Source of the DNA: Pseudomonadota bacterium | Lineage (GTDB): Bacteria; Pseudomonadota; Gammaproteobacteria; Steroidobacterales; Steroidobacteraceae | Length of the DNA stretch: 64,000 nt | Direction of reading: 5' to 3' | NCBI GenBank assembly: GCA_023423935.1 | Contig: JAFAEQ010000029.1 | Span: 130,820 to 194,819 of the forward strand | Position numbers and translations under genes: made by a program | The notes under the pieces: generated by a model | Databases searched by the model: none | Told to the model about the DNA's origin: nothing | Seen by the model: the letters and a program-made list of their open reading frames with translations, nothing else | Part shown: positions 8,898 to 18,381 of the stretch, one piece after another | How positions within the stretch are numbered: position 1 is the stretch's first letter | Layout: each line of letters starts with the position of its first letter

Positions 8898-11215
8898 GCG
8901 CACGCAGCACGCTTACAGCGGCACAATCAGCCGCGGGTCAGGCGCTCGCCCATGAGAGTGCTCACCTGCATGTCACCGGTCGTGCGCTTTACACCGACGA
9001 CATTCCATTGCCGGCAAACACGCTGCACGCGGCGTTCGGCATCAGCACTGTCGCGCATGGCGAGATCAAGTCACTCGATCTCGACGCCGTGCGTCGCTCG
9101 CCCGGAGTCATCGCGATTGCAACAGCCCGCGACATCCCGGGCGAGAACAATTACGGCAGCGTCATTCACGATGATCCGATCTTTGCAGAGCGGCTCGTTC
9201 AGTACGCTGGGCAACCCTTGTTCGCCGTCGCCGCAAGCTCGTACGTCGCAGCTCGCAAGGTCGCGAACAAAGCTCGCATCGTCTACGACAAGCTTCCAGC
9301 CATTCTCGACATCCGCTCGGCCCTCGCGGCCGACAGCTTCGTCATGCCCACGCAGCGTCTGGTGCGCGGCGATCCTCATGGCCAGCTGAGTGCCGCCGCG
9401 CGCAGGCTCAGCGGCACCGTCACGATCGGCGGGCAGGATCACTTCTATCTCGAAGGCCAGATCGCCGCGGCAATCCCTCAGGAAGATGGTGCGATGCTGA
9501 TTCACAGCTCCACACAACATCCCACCGAGGTTCAGCACATCGTGGCGCATGCGTTGGGCACCCACGCGCATGACATCACGGTCCAGTGTCGACGCATGGG
9601 TGGCGGCTTCGGCGGAAAGGAGAGTCAGCCGGCATTGATCGCCGCCGCCGCCGCAGTGCTCGCGCACAAGACGCAGCGCCCGGTGAAGCTGCGGCTGGAT
9701 CGCGATGTGGACATGCTCATGACGGGCAAGCGTCACGACTTCATCGCCGACTACAACGTGGGCTTCGATGCGACCGGACGCATCCTCGCAGTGAAGATCA
9801 TGCTGGCATCGCGCTGCGGCTACTCGGCGGATCTGTCGGGCCCGGTCAACGATCGCGCGCTGTGCCACATCGACAACTGCTACTTCCTCGAGCACGTTGA
9901 GATCGTCTCGCACCGCTGCAAGACCCACACGGTGTCGAACACCGCCTTCCGCGGCTTTGGCGGACCACAGGGGATGATGGTCATCGAGCGCATCCTCGAT
10001 GACATCGCGCGCAGCCTGCAGCTCGATCCGCTGGACGTGCGACGTCGCAACTTCTATTCGGACGGACGCAACGTCACGCCGTACGGTCAGGAGGTGCAGG
10101 ACGACATCGTCGCGCCGCTGGTCAATCAACTCGCTGATCACGGTCGATATGCCGAGCGACGAAACGAAGTTCAGCGTTGGAATGCGCAGCATACGCACGT
10201 CAAACGCGGCCTCGCGCTCACGCCGGTCAAGTTCGGCATCTCGTTCAACGCGACGCTCTACAACCAGGCCGGCGCACTCATTCATATCTATACGGACGGT
10301 ACCGTGCTGCTGAATCACGGCGGCACGGAGATGGGCCAGGGCCTGCACACGAAAGTCGCGCAGGTCGTCGCACGCGAGCTCGGATTGCCCATCGCTGCGA
10401 TTCGCGTGACTGCCACCGACACCTCCAAGGTGCCCAATACGTCGGCGACTGCGGCGTCTTCCGGATCCGATTTGAATGGCAAAGCGGCACAAGCCGCAGC
10501 TCGAACGCTTCGAGACCGTCTCGTCGAATGGGCCTGCCACACCGATGGAGTCGGTGCCGATCAAGTAAGGTTCGTCGAGGGGCGCGTGCACGTCGGCACA
10601 CGTGAGCTGCCCTTCGCGCAGTTCGTGCGCGAAGCACACGCGGCCCGCATTGCGCTTTCGGCGACCGGTTACTACCGCACCCCGCTCATTCACTGGGATC
10701 GCGTCCGCCTGCAGGGCCGGCCGTTCTTTTATTTCGCCTATGGCGCGGCGATCACAGAGGTTGCGATCGATACGCTGACCGGCGAGACGCGCTTGTTGCG
10801 CACCGACATCCTTCACGACGTGGGCCGATCGCTGAACCCGGCGATCGACATCGGCCAGATCGAAGGCGGTTATTTGCAAGGCGTGGGCTGGTTGACGAGC
10901 GAAGAGCTCTGGTGGAATGCGAAGGGCGAGCTCAAGACACACGCGCCTTCGACCTACAAGATTCCGACGGCACGCGACTGGCCGCAGATCTGCAACGTCC
11001 GCCTGTTCGACGGTGCCAATCGCGAGGACACGATCTATCGTTCGAAGGCCGTCGGTGAGCCGCCGCTGATGCTCGCGATCTCCGCCTTCCATGCCATTCG
11101 CGATGCGGTCGCGAGTTGCGGCAAACCGGGCTGCCTGCCTGATCTCACGGCACCGGCCACACCCGAAGCAGTGCTCCGCGCTGTCGCGAGTGTCCGCAAG
11201 GAGCACACGCTTTGA
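8894..11215 (+). CDS. xdhB: xanthine dehydrogenase large (molybdopterin) subunit
   Basis: Catalytic subunit of 773 residues that hydroxylates hypoxanthine and xanthine to urate. Molybdopterin-binding motifs are all visible: GGQDHFYLEGQ, RRMGGGFGGKESQ, NTAFRGFGGPQGM, GGTEMGQGLHTKV and the catalytic-Glu block KAVGEPPLML. Starts at a GTG overlapping the xdhA stop and is followed by xdhC with a 4-bp overlap. It needs sulfurated Mo cofactor, supplied by XdhC. Size and gene order xdhABC match proteobacterial operons. Confidence 0.96.
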   Translation: MSARSTLTAAQSAAGQALAHESAHLHVTGRALYTDDIPLPANTLHAAFGISTVAHGEIKSLDLDAVRRSPGVIAIATARDIPGENNYGSVIHDDPIFAERLVQYAGQPLFAVAASSYVAARKVANKARIVYDKLPAILDIRSALAADSFVMPTQRLVRGDPHGQLSAAARRLSGTVTIGGQDHFYLEGQIAAAIPQEDGAMLIHSSTQHPTEVQHIVAHALGTHAHDITVQCRRMGGGFGGKESQPALIAAAAAVLAHKTQRPVKLRLDRDVDMLMTGKRHDFIADYNVGFDATGRILAVKIMLASRCGYSADLSGPVNDRALCHIDNCYFLEHVEIVSHRCKTHTVSNTAFRGFGGPQGMMVIERILDDIARSLQLDPLDVRRRNFYSDGRNVTPYGQEVQDDIVAPLVNQLADHGRYAERRNEVQRWNAQHTHVKRGLALTPVKFGISFNATLYNQAGALIHIYTDGTVLLNHGGTEMGQGLHTKVAQVVARELGLPIAAIRVTATDTSKVPNTSATAASSGSDLNGKAAQAAARTLRDRLVEWACHTDGVGADQVRFVEGRVHVGTRELPFAQFVREAHAARIALSATGYYRTPLIHWDRVRLQGRPFFYFAYGAAITEVAIDTLTGETRLLRTDILHDVGRSLNPAIDIGQIEGGYLQGVGWLTSEELWWNAKGELKTHAPSTYKIPTARDWPQICNVRLFDGANREDTIYRSKAVGEPPLMLAISAFHAIRDAVASCGKPGCLPDLTAPATPEAVLRAVASVRKEHTL

Positions 11216-12297
11216 GCGTCGCGACGGCTCATGCCGCAGTCATGAATCCAGCTCGCGGCTGGTTCGAGCCATTGCAAGAATGGCCGCGCACCGTGCTTCG
11301 CATGTTGGAGTCCGAGCCGGCAATCGTTCGCGTCGTCGTTGCGCAGGTGCAAGGCTCGGCGCCGCGTGAAGCCGGCGCGATGATGCTCGTCGGCTCCTTC
11401 GACATCGTCGGTACCATCGGCGGCGGACGACTCGAAGCGCTGGCGATCGAGCTCGCACGAAAACAGCTCGCGCTGCGCACATCCGCGATCACGACCCATC
11501 GATTCGTGCTCGGCACCGAGCTTGCGCAATGTTGCGGCGGCATCGTCGAACTGTGGATCGAGTGTTTAACACGCGCAGAGCGCCCGATCCTCATGCATGC
11601 TGCGCTGACGACGCGCACCGGTGCGACGAACCTTACGACAATGTCCCGCGCCGGAGAGATCACCCGCCGTGTGATTTCCGCTCCAGATGCGCCCAGTCGC
11701 TCATTTCTCTATGAGCGATCAGGCGAAGCAATCCTCACGCTGCTGGAGCGGCTGGATCGCGCATTGCCGCCGCTGTGGCTCTACGGCGCCGGGCACGTCG
11801 GCCAAGCGATTGCTCGCCTGGTTGCCGACCTGCCGTTCCAGCTGACCTGGATCGATTCACGCGAGGGCTTGCCGCCTGCGCCCAACGCGGAAAACATCGA
11901 CACGCTGCAAACCACCGATCCCCTCGATACAGTCGCTCGCGCACCTGCAGGCGCTCGATTTCTCGTCATGACGCACGATCACTCATTGGACTTCGCGCTT
12001 TGTCGCGCAATTCTCGAGCGTGGCGATGCCGCCTGGCTCGGCCTCATCGGCTCGAATAGCAAAGCCGCACGATTCCGCTCGCGCTTGCGGGCCACGGGCT
12101 TGTCCGAAACGCGCATCTCGCAGCTCACCTGCCCCATCGGTATCGAGGGCATCGACAGCAAGCTGCCCGCGATCATCGCCGTTGCCGTCGCTGCTCAGCT
12201 CCTGCAGACACTCGAGCACGACGCACGATCTGCTAGCGAGGCATCGGCGTGTCGCGGCAACTGCCAGCAATGCGGACAGGGGAAGGTGAGCTCATGA
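11212..12297 (+). CDS. xdhC: xanthine dehydrogenase accessory protein XdhC
   Basis: Molybdenum-cofactor chaperone, 361 residues, that binds Moco and helps its sulfuration before insertion into XdhB. The XdhC/CoxI N-terminal domain shows VAQVQGSAPREAGAMMLV, GTIGGGRLEALAIE and ELAQCCGGIVELW; the C-terminal Rossmann-like domain has LWLYGAGHVGQAIARL and IGLIGSNSKAARFRSRL-type residues. The start is a TTG at 11212 preceded by AAGGAG eight bases upstream and overlapping the xdhB stop as TTGA. A Cys-rich tail (ACRGNCQQCGQG) is unusual but seen in some XdhC proteins. Confidence 0.94.
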   Translation: MSVATAHAAVMNPARGWFEPLQEWPRTVLRMLESEPAIVRVVVAQVQGSAPREAGAMMLVGSFDIVGTIGGGRLEALAIELARKQLALRTSAITTHRFVLGTELAQCCGGIVELWIECLTRAERPILMHAALTTRTGATNLTTMSRAGEITRRVISAPDAPSRSFLYERSGEAILTLLERLDRALPPLWLYGAGHVGQAIARLVADLPFQLTWIDSREGLPPAPNAENIDTLQTTDPLDTVARAPAGARFLVMTHDHSLDFALCRAILERGDAAWLGLIGSNSKAARFRSRLRATGLSETRISQLTCPIGIEGIDSKLPAIIAVAVAAQLLQTLEHDARSASEASACRGNCQQCGQGKVSS

Positions 12298-13829
12298 CGA
12301 TGAGCCTGCGTCCGCCGCGTCTCGCCTTGCATGGCATCACCAAGCGCTACCCCGCCGTGCTCGCGAACGACCGGATCGACCTTCAGGTCGGCGAAGGCGA
12401 GATTCATGCGCTGCTCGGTGAGAACGGCGCCGGCAAGAGCACGCTGATGAAAATCGTGTACGGGGTCGTTCAGCCCGATGCCGGACGCATCGAATGGGAA
12501 GGCCGCCCTGTGTCGATCGCCAATCCTGCCGAGGCTCGCGAGCTCGGCATCGGCATGGTCTTTCAGCATTTCTCTTTGTTCGAAACGCTCACGGTCGCCG
12601 AGAACATTTCGCTCGCGCTCGACTCGCGTATGAAGCCTGCGCAGTTGGCGCAGGAGATTCGCGCAGTGTCCGAAAGTTATGGCTTGCCCATCGATCCGCA
12701 TCGATTAGTACACAGCATGTCGGTCGGCGAGCGTCAACGCGTCGAGATCGTCCGATGCCTGCTCCAGTCGCCGCGACTATTGATCATGGACGAGCCCACG
12801 TCCGTGCTGACGCCGCAGGCGGTGCGCATGCTGTTCGACACCTTGCGACGGCTCGCCGCTGAAAAGGTCAGCATCCTGTACATCAGTCACAAGCTCGATG
12901 AGGTGCGCGAGCTGTGCTCTGCCGCGACGGTGTTGCGCGCGGGACGCGTGAGCGGCACTGCCGACCCACGCGCGGAAACCAACTCGAGCCTCGCGCGCAT
13001 GATGGTCGGCGGCGACATCCCGGAGTGCCATCTGCAGCCCCGCGCGAGCGAGGAGACGCGGCTGGAACTGCGCGAGCTCAGTTTGTCCAGCGACGATCCG
13101 TTCGGCACCTCGCTCGAATCCATCGATCTCGAAGTGCGTGCCGGCGAGATCGTGGGTATCGCCGGCGTCTCCGGCAATGGACAACGCGAATTGCTCGCTG
13201 CGATCTCTGGAGAACGGCTGTCCCGAGGCTCGCGGCAAGTGATGATCTGCGGGCAAGCTGCGGGAACGTTGCGCCCGGCTCAGCGTCGCAAGCTCGGACT
13301 CGCATTCGTACCCGAAGAGCGACTCGGCCGCGGCGCGGTGCCGGAGATGTCGCTGGCGGAGAATGCGTTGCTCACGGCGCACTCGGCCGGGCTGGTGAAG
13401 AACGGCGTCGTCCGCGGCGATGCGGCACGAGCGTTCGCGCGCGCAACGATCGAGGAGTTCGGCGTCAAAGCGGGCAGCGAGTCCTCTGCCGCCAATAGTC
13501 TCTCGGGCGGCAACTTGCAGAAATTCATCGTCGGCCGCGAGGTTCGGCTCGCGCCGAAGGTGATGGTCGTCGCGCAGCCCACCTGGGGTGTCGATATCGG
13601 CGCTGCGCAACGCATTCGTCAGGCACTGATCGATCTGCGCGATAGCGGGACCGCGGTACTCGTGATCTCCGAGGAGCTCGATGAGCTCTATTCCATTTGC
13701 GATCGGCTCGCCGTGCTGTCGCGTGGCCGGCTGTCCGCCGCTCATCCGACGAGCGAGATGCCGTTGGAGAAAGTGGGGCTGTGGATGACCGGCGCATTCG
13801 ACGGCCAGCCGGAGACGGCGCATGACTAG
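12294..13829 (+). CDS. BMP-type nucleoside ABC transporter ATP-binding protein
   Basis: Tandem ATPase of 511 residues that powers purine nucleoside import. The first cassette has Walker A GENGAGKST, signature SVGERQRVEI and Walker B LLIMDEPTS; the second has the degenerate Walker A GVSGNGQREL, signature SGGNLQKFIVGREV and VAQPTWGVD. This doubled layout with a weakened second site is typical of sugar and nucleoside importers (RbsA, YufO/NupO). The ATG overlaps the xdhC stop by 4 bp and has GGAAGG upstream. Its solute-binding partner is the BMP protein at 5.8 kb. Confidence 0.94.
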   Translation: MTMSLRPPRLALHGITKRYPAVLANDRIDLQVGEGEIHALLGENGAGKSTLMKIVYGVVQPDAGRIEWEGRPVSIANPAEARELGIGMVFQHFSLFETLTVAENISLALDSRMKPAQLAQEIRAVSESYGLPIDPHRLVHSMSVGERQRVEIVRCLLQSPRLLIMDEPTSVLTPQAVRMLFDTLRRLAAEKVSILYISHKLDEVRELCSAATVLRAGRVSGTADPRAETNSSLARMMVGGDIPECHLQPRASEETRLELRELSLSSDDPFGTSLESIDLEVRAGEIVGIAGVSGNGQRELLAAISGERLSRGSRQVMICGQAAGTLRPAQRRKLGLAFVPEERLGRGAVPEMSLAENALLTAHSAGLVKNGVVRGDAARAFARATIEEFGVKAGSESSAANSLSGGNLQKFIVGREVRLAPKVMVVAQPTWGVDIGAAQRIRQALIDLRDSGTAVLVISEELDELYSICDRLAVLSRGRLSAAHPTSEMPLEKVGLWMTGAFDGQPETAHD

Positions 13830-14949
13830 CAGCGCATGGCCATGGAGACTCGAGCGGCGTGCGCAGCCCTCGTGGACGATGAAGATTGCCTCGCCGCTCA
13901 TTGCTGCGGCAGCCATGCTGATCACGGGATTCGTTCTATTCAGCTTTCTGGGTCTGAGCGCGCTCACCGCATTCAAAGTGTTTTTCATCGAGCCGCTGGC
14001 ATCGAGCTACGGCATCGGTGAACTGCTGCTCAAGGCGACCCCGTTGATGCTGTGCTCGCTCGGACTTGCGATCGGCTTTCGGGCGAACGTCTGGAACATC
14101 GGCGCCGAGGGTCAACTCATCGTCGGTGCTCTGGCGGGTGGAGCCATCGCCCTGTTCGTCGACGGCCTGGGCGCATTCACTCTGCCTGCAATGCTGATCG
14201 CAGGCATCGCGGGCGGCATGGCGTGGGCAGCGATTGCAGCGTTCCTGCGAACGCGTTTCCACACGAGCGAAATCCTCGTGACCTTGATGCTCGTCTATAT
14301 CGCACAGCTACTGCTGTCGTATTTCGTGCATGGCCCCTGGCGCGATCCTGCGGGATTCAACTTTCCGCAGTCGCAATCCTTCGATGACAACGAACTGCTT
14401 CCCGTGCTGTTCGAATCCTCGCGACTGAACATTTCGTTCGTCCTGGCGCTGGCGCTGGCGGGTGCCGGTTGGTTCTTCGTCAGTCGTACGTTCGCGGGCT
14501 ATCGCATGCGTGTGGCCGGGCTTGCACCGGCGGCAGCGGCCTACGCGGGCTTCAGCGAGAAAAAGAATGTCTGGCTCGCACTGCTGGTCAGCGGTGGCCT
14601 TGCCGGACTCGCGGGAGTCAGCGAAGTCGCAGGTCCGATTGGTCTGCTCTCGCCACAGATCTCGCCGGGCTACGGATTCGCCGCGATCATCGTGGCATTC
14701 GTGGGCCGCCTGCATCCCATCGGCGTGGTGCTCGCCTCGCTTCTGATGTCGCTGCTGTATCTCGGCGGTGAGGCGGCACAGATCGAGTTGCAGCTGCCGG
14801 CATCGGTCACCGGCCTGTTTCAGGGAATGCTGCTGTTCTATCTGCTCGCAGCGGATCTGTTCATCACTTATCGACTGAAGCGTGCGGCACGTCCGACGCC
14901 TGCCCTTCCCGCTCTCGACACGAAGACACCCGCGAACGCGCAATCCTGA
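13822..14949 (+). CDS. nucleoside ABC transporter permease 1 (YufP/NupP-like)
   Basis: Inner-membrane permease of 375 residues in the BPD_transp_2 family, with about nine hydrophobic segments starting near residue 23 (SPLIAAAAMLITGFVLFSFL). Family signature region: SLGLAIGFRANVWNIGAEGQ, the EAA-like cytoplasmic contact segment for the ATPase. It overlaps the ATPase gene by 8 bp and the next permease by 1 bp. Forms a heterodimeric channel with permease 2. Confidence 0.93.
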   Translation: MTSSAWPWRLERRAQPSWTMKIASPLIAAAAMLITGFVLFSFLGLSALTAFKVFFIEPLASSYGIGELLLKATPLMLCSLGLAIGFRANVWNIGAEGQLIVGALAGGAIALFVDGLGAFTLPAMLIAGIAGGMAWAAIAAFLRTRFHTSEILVTLMLVYIAQLLLSYFVHGPWRDPAGFNFPQSQSFDDNELLPVLFESSRLNISFVLALALAGAGWFFVSRTFAGYRMRVAGLAPAAAAYAGFSEKKNVWLALLVSGGLAGLAGVSEVAGPIGLLSPQISPGYGFAAIIVAFVGRLHPIGVVLASLLMSLLYLGGEAAQIELQLPASVTGLFQGMLLFYLLAADLFITYRLKRAARPTPALPALDTKTPANAQS

Positions 14950-15869
14950 TGGACACCACGATTCTCATTCTTGCGAGCACTGTAATCGCCGCGACGCCGC
15001 TGATCATCGCGGCCCTGGGCGTGCTGGTGAGCGAACGCGCTGGCGTTCTGAACCTGGGTGTCGAAGGCATCATGCTCGTCGGCGCCGTCACCGCGTTCGC
15101 AGTCGGCACCATGAGCGGCAATCTGTTCGCCGGCTATGTCGCAGCGATCGGTGCAGGCTTTGTGCTGGGCTTGCTGTTCGCGTTCCTCACGCTGACGCTG
15201 CAGACCAATCAGGTCGCGACCGGACTCGCACTCACTCTTTTCGGGGTGGGCCTGAGCGCATTCCTCGGTCGCTCCTTCGTCGGCCTGCCGATCGCCCGAA
15301 TTCCGACCATGGAAATTCCCTTGCTCGGCGACATTCCCTATGTCGGCCCGCTGCTGTTTCGTTACGACATGGTCGTGTATCTCTCGATCCTGCTGTATCT
15401 GGCAGTCGCGCGATTCCTCAATCGCTCTGCCAGCGGTCTGCGACTGCGTGCGATCGGTGAATCGCCCGTCGTGGCGCATTCACTCGGCTATCCGGTGATT
15501 CGCATCCGCTATCTCGCGGTGATGTTCGGCAGCGCCATGTGCGCCGTCGCCGGCGCATATCTTTCGACCGCACTCACGCCGATGTGGGTCGAGGGTATGA
15601 GCGCCGGACGCGGCTGGATCGTGCTGGCGCTCGTCGTGTTTGCGACCTGGCGTCCGTTGCGCGTGCTGCTCGGCGCGTATCTGTTCGGCGGCATGACGGT
15701 CCTGCAGATGCACGCACAGGCACTCGGCATTGCCGTCCCGAGCGAGTTCCTGTCGATGCTGCCTTACGCGGCGACGATCATCGTGCTCGTGATCATCTGC
15801 CGCGACCCCAAAGCCATCCTGCTGAATCAGCCGGCTTCGCTGGGCCGCAGCTTTCACCCCAACGGTTGA
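14949..15869 (+). CDS. nucleoside ABC transporter permease 2 (YufQ/NupQ-like)
   Basis: Second BPD_transp_2 permease, 306 residues, with eight to nine membrane segments. The family motif LVSERAGVLNLGVEGIMLVG near residues 26-45 aligns with the corresponding segment of permease 1. The start ATG shares one base with the preceding stop (TGATG). The stop is followed 3 bp later by puuD. Confidence 0.93.
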   Translation: MDTTILILASTVIAATPLIIAALGVLVSERAGVLNLGVEGIMLVGAVTAFAVGTMSGNLFAGYVAAIGAGFVLGLLFAFLTLTLQTNQVATGLALTLFGVGLSAFLGRSFVGLPIARIPTMEIPLLGDIPYVGPLLFRYDMVVYLSILLYLAVARFLNRSASGLRLRAIGESPVVAHSLGYPVIRIRYLAVMFGSAMCAVAGAYLSTALTPMWVEGMSAGRGWIVLALVVFATWRPLRVLLGAYLFGGMTVLQMHAQALGIAVPSEFLSMLPYAATIIVLVIICRDPKAILLNQPASLGRSFHPNG

Positions 15870-15872
15870 TGC

Positions 15873-17081
15873 ATGGAAGCCTACCTGCTCGACTGGTTGA
15901 GTCTGCTCGGACGCTGGCTACACGTGACAGCCGGCATCGCATGGATCGGCGCCTCGTTCTATTTCGTGTGGCTCGACAATCATCTGCTCGAGCCCGCCTC
16001 GAAGGACTCGATCGATGCCGGAGTCCGCGGCGAGCTGTGGGCCATGCACGGCGGCGGCTTCTATCACGCGCAGAAATATCGCGTAGCACCTGCAGCGCTG
16101 CCGGGGACGCTCCATTGGTTCTATTGGGAGGCGTACACCACGTTCCTTTCCGGCTTCTTCCTGCTGGCGCTGCTGTACTACGGTCACGCCGAGATCTACC
16201 TGATCGATCCCAATGTTGCGGCATTGAGCAAACCGGCCGCGATTACCATCGGGCTCACGTTCCTCGCTGGGACCTGGCTGATCTACGACCTGCTCTGCCG
16301 CTCCACCCTTGGAAAAAACGATCGCGCATTGAGCATCGTCATCGCCGTACTCCTTGCGGTCGAAGCCTGGGCGCTATGTCACCTGTTCAGCGGGCGAGGC
16401 GCCTTCATTCAGTTCGGTGCCGCGCTCGGCACGGTGATGGTGGCGAACGTTTTTTTCGTGATCATTCCCGGTCAGCGCGAGCTGGTGAAAGCAAAGCAGG
16501 AGAATCGCGAACCCGATCCGATTCATGGTATTCGCGGCAAGCAACGCTCCGTCCACAACACGTACTTCACGCTTCCGGTGCTGTTCGCCATGATCAGTCA
16601 TCACTACGCGATGACCTACGGGGCAATCCACAACTGGCTCGTGCTGATCGGCATGTGCATTGCCGGCGCGGCGATTCGCACCTGGTTCGTGCTACGTCAC
16701 AAAGCACACGAACGCAGCGGCAGAACTTCGCCCGTTCCTGCAGCGATCGGAGTAGTCACGTTGGCGATCGTGGCTTTCGCTCTTGCACCTGGACGTCCGA
16801 GTGCCGCGGCCGCTACTTCGCAAGCGCAAAGCTTCGATCACATCCAGAACATTTTTCGCGATCGTTGCCAGCCGTGTCATTCGGCGACACCCACGCAGCC
16901 CGGCTTCGTCGCTGCACCGAATGGCGTGCTGCTGGATTCGCCGGAGCAGATCGCGGCCCGCCTCGCGCAAACACGTCAGCAGCTGACTGCCCGCACGATG
17001 CCCATCGGCAATCTGACCGGCATGACGGAAGAGGAACGCACCGCGATCATCGCCTGGATCGATCATGGCGCACCCCGGTGA
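15873..17081 (+). CDS. puuD: membrane urate oxidase (urate hydroxylase) PuuD with C-terminal cytochrome c
   Basis: Oxidises urate to 5-hydroxyisourate at the membrane, 402 residues. The N-terminal DUF989/PuuD domain has several transmembrane helices and the blocks GRWLHVTAGIAWIGASFYFV, GELWAMHGGGFYHAQKY, WYFxWEAYTTFLSG-like residues and QRSVHNTYFTLPVLF. The C-terminal cytochrome c has the heme motif CQPCH (332-336) and a probable Met376 ligand (TMPIGN). Known PuuD proteins use this domain to pass electrons to the respiratory chain instead of making hydrogen peroxide. No cofactor-free uricase gene is in the window. Overlaps guaD by 17 bp. Confidence 0.95.
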   Translation: MEAYLLDWLSLLGRWLHVTAGIAWIGASFYFVWLDNHLLEPASKDSIDAGVRGELWAMHGGGFYHAQKYRVAPAALPGTLHWFYWEAYTTFLSGFFLLALLYYGHAEIYLIDPNVAALSKPAAITIGLTFLAGTWLIYDLLCRSTLGKNDRALSIVIAVLLAVEAWALCHLFSGRGAFIQFGAALGTVMVANVFFVIIPGQRELVKAKQENREPDPIHGIRGKQRSVHNTYFTLPVLFAMISHHYAMTYGAIHNWLVLIGMCIAGAAIRTWFVLRHKAHERSGRTSPVPAAIGVVTLAIVAFALAPGRPSAAAATSQAQSFDHIQNIFRDRCQPCHSATPTQPGFVAAPNGVLLDSPEQIAARLAQTRQQLTARTMPIGNLTGMTEEERTAIIAWIDHGAPR

Positions 17082-18381
17082 ACTGACGGCGCATCGCGGC
17101 GCCGTGCTGCACTTCCGGAGCGATCCCGGAGAGCACGACGCAGCCGACTCGTACGAGTACTGGCCCGACGGCGTGCTACTCGTGAGGAACGGGACGATCG
17201 AGTCGGCAGGCGATTGGACACGGATAAGCGCCGCGCTCCCGAGCAGCGGCTGTGAAGTGATCGATCACGATGGCGCATTGCTGCTTCCCGGATTCATCGA
17301 CACTCACATCCACTATCCGCAGACAGACGTGATCGCCTCCGGCGGTCGCAACCTGCTCGACTGGCTCGAGCACTACACGTTCCCTGTGGAAGCAGGTTTT
17401 GGCAACCCCGCACACGCCAGATCTGTCGCAGAGTTCTTTCTCGACGAGTTGCTCGCGAACGGCACGACGACCGCGCAAGTGCTGGGCACCGTCCATGGCG
17501 CTTCTGCCGACGCATTCTTCGAAACCGCCGAACGTCGCTCGCTACGCATGATCGCGGGCAAGGTCCTGATGGATCGTCATTGCCCCGAGGATCTGCGCGA
17601 TACCGCGGCAGACGGCGAGACCGAGACGCGAGCCCTTATCGAGAGATGGCACGAGCACGAGCGTCTGCTGTACGCGATCACGCCTCGATTCGCGCCAACG
17701 TCCACCGAGGCGCAACTCGCAAGTGCAGGCCGCATTGCTGCCGACTATCCGACGGTGTTCGTACACAGCCATCTCGCGGAGAATCACGACGAGATCGCAT
17801 GGGTGCGCAAGCTCTTTCCCGATTGCGACAGCTACACCGAGGTCTACGACCGCTTCGGGTTGCTGCGCGAACGTGCCACCTATGCGCACTGTCTGCATCT
17901 CGACGCGCATGACCGCAAGCGCATGGCCGTCAGCGGTGCGACTGCAGCCTTCTGTCCGACCTCGAATCTCTATCTGGGCAGCGGGCTGTTCGACATTGCC
18001 GCCACCGATGCCGCAGGTCTGAAGTTTGCGCTTGCGACCGACGTCGGCGGCGGCACCAGCTTCAGCATGCTGCGCACGATGGGCGAGGCGTACAAAGTCG
18101 CGCAGCTGCGCGGCCAACGGTTGAGCCCGCTCCGTGCGTTCTACCTGGCCACACTCGGCGGCGCACGCTCGCTCGGGCTATCCGATCGCATCGGTAGCTT
18201 CCGTCCCGGCACCGAAGCCGACTTCATTGCGCTCGATCTGCAAGCGACGCCCCTGCTCGCCCGCCGCGCAGCTCAATGCAAATCACTGAGCGAGACCCTG
18301 CTGCTTGCGATGATCCTGGGTGATGATCGATGCATCGCCGCGACCTACATCCTCGGTCAACGAGTGACGCGATCCGCATGA
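17065..18381 (+). CDS. guaD: guanine deaminase
   Basis: Zinc amidohydrolase of 438 residues converting guanine to xanthine, which then enters XdhAB. Motifs: LPGFIDTHIHYPQTD (HxH metal site), DWLEHYTFPVE, VHSHLAEN, TYAHCLHLD, GATAAFCPTSNLYLGSG and FALATDVGGGTSFSML with the metal-binding Asp. Length is typical. The ATG lies inside the end of puuD (17-bp overlap) and the stop overlaps the puuE ATG by 4 bp. Confidence 0.95.
   Translation: MAHPGELTAHRGAVLHFRSDPGEHDAADSYEYWPDGVLLVRNGTIESAGDWTRISAALPSSGCEVIDHDGALLLPGFIDTHIHYPQTDVIASGGRNLLDWLEHYTFPVEAGFGNPAHARSVAEFFLDELLANGTTTAQVLGTVHGASADAFFETAERRSLRMIAGKVLMDRHCPEDLRDTAADGETETRALIERWHEHERLLYAITPRFAPTSTEAQLASAGRIAADYPTVFVHSHLAENHDEIAWVRKLFPDCDSYTEVYDRFGLLRERATYAHCLHLDAHDRKRMAVSGATAAFCPTSNLYLGSGLFDIAATDAAGLKFALATDVGGGTSFSMLRTMGEAYKVAQLRGQRLSPLRAFYLATLGGARSLGLSDRIGSFRPGTEADFIALDLQATPLLARRAAQCKSLSETLLLAMILGDDRCIAATYILGQRVTRSA

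Noticed and set aside
9071..11206. 711-codon antisense ORF opposite xdhB
   Set aside because: Long only because of GC-rich codon bias; xdhB on the plus strand has every family motif.
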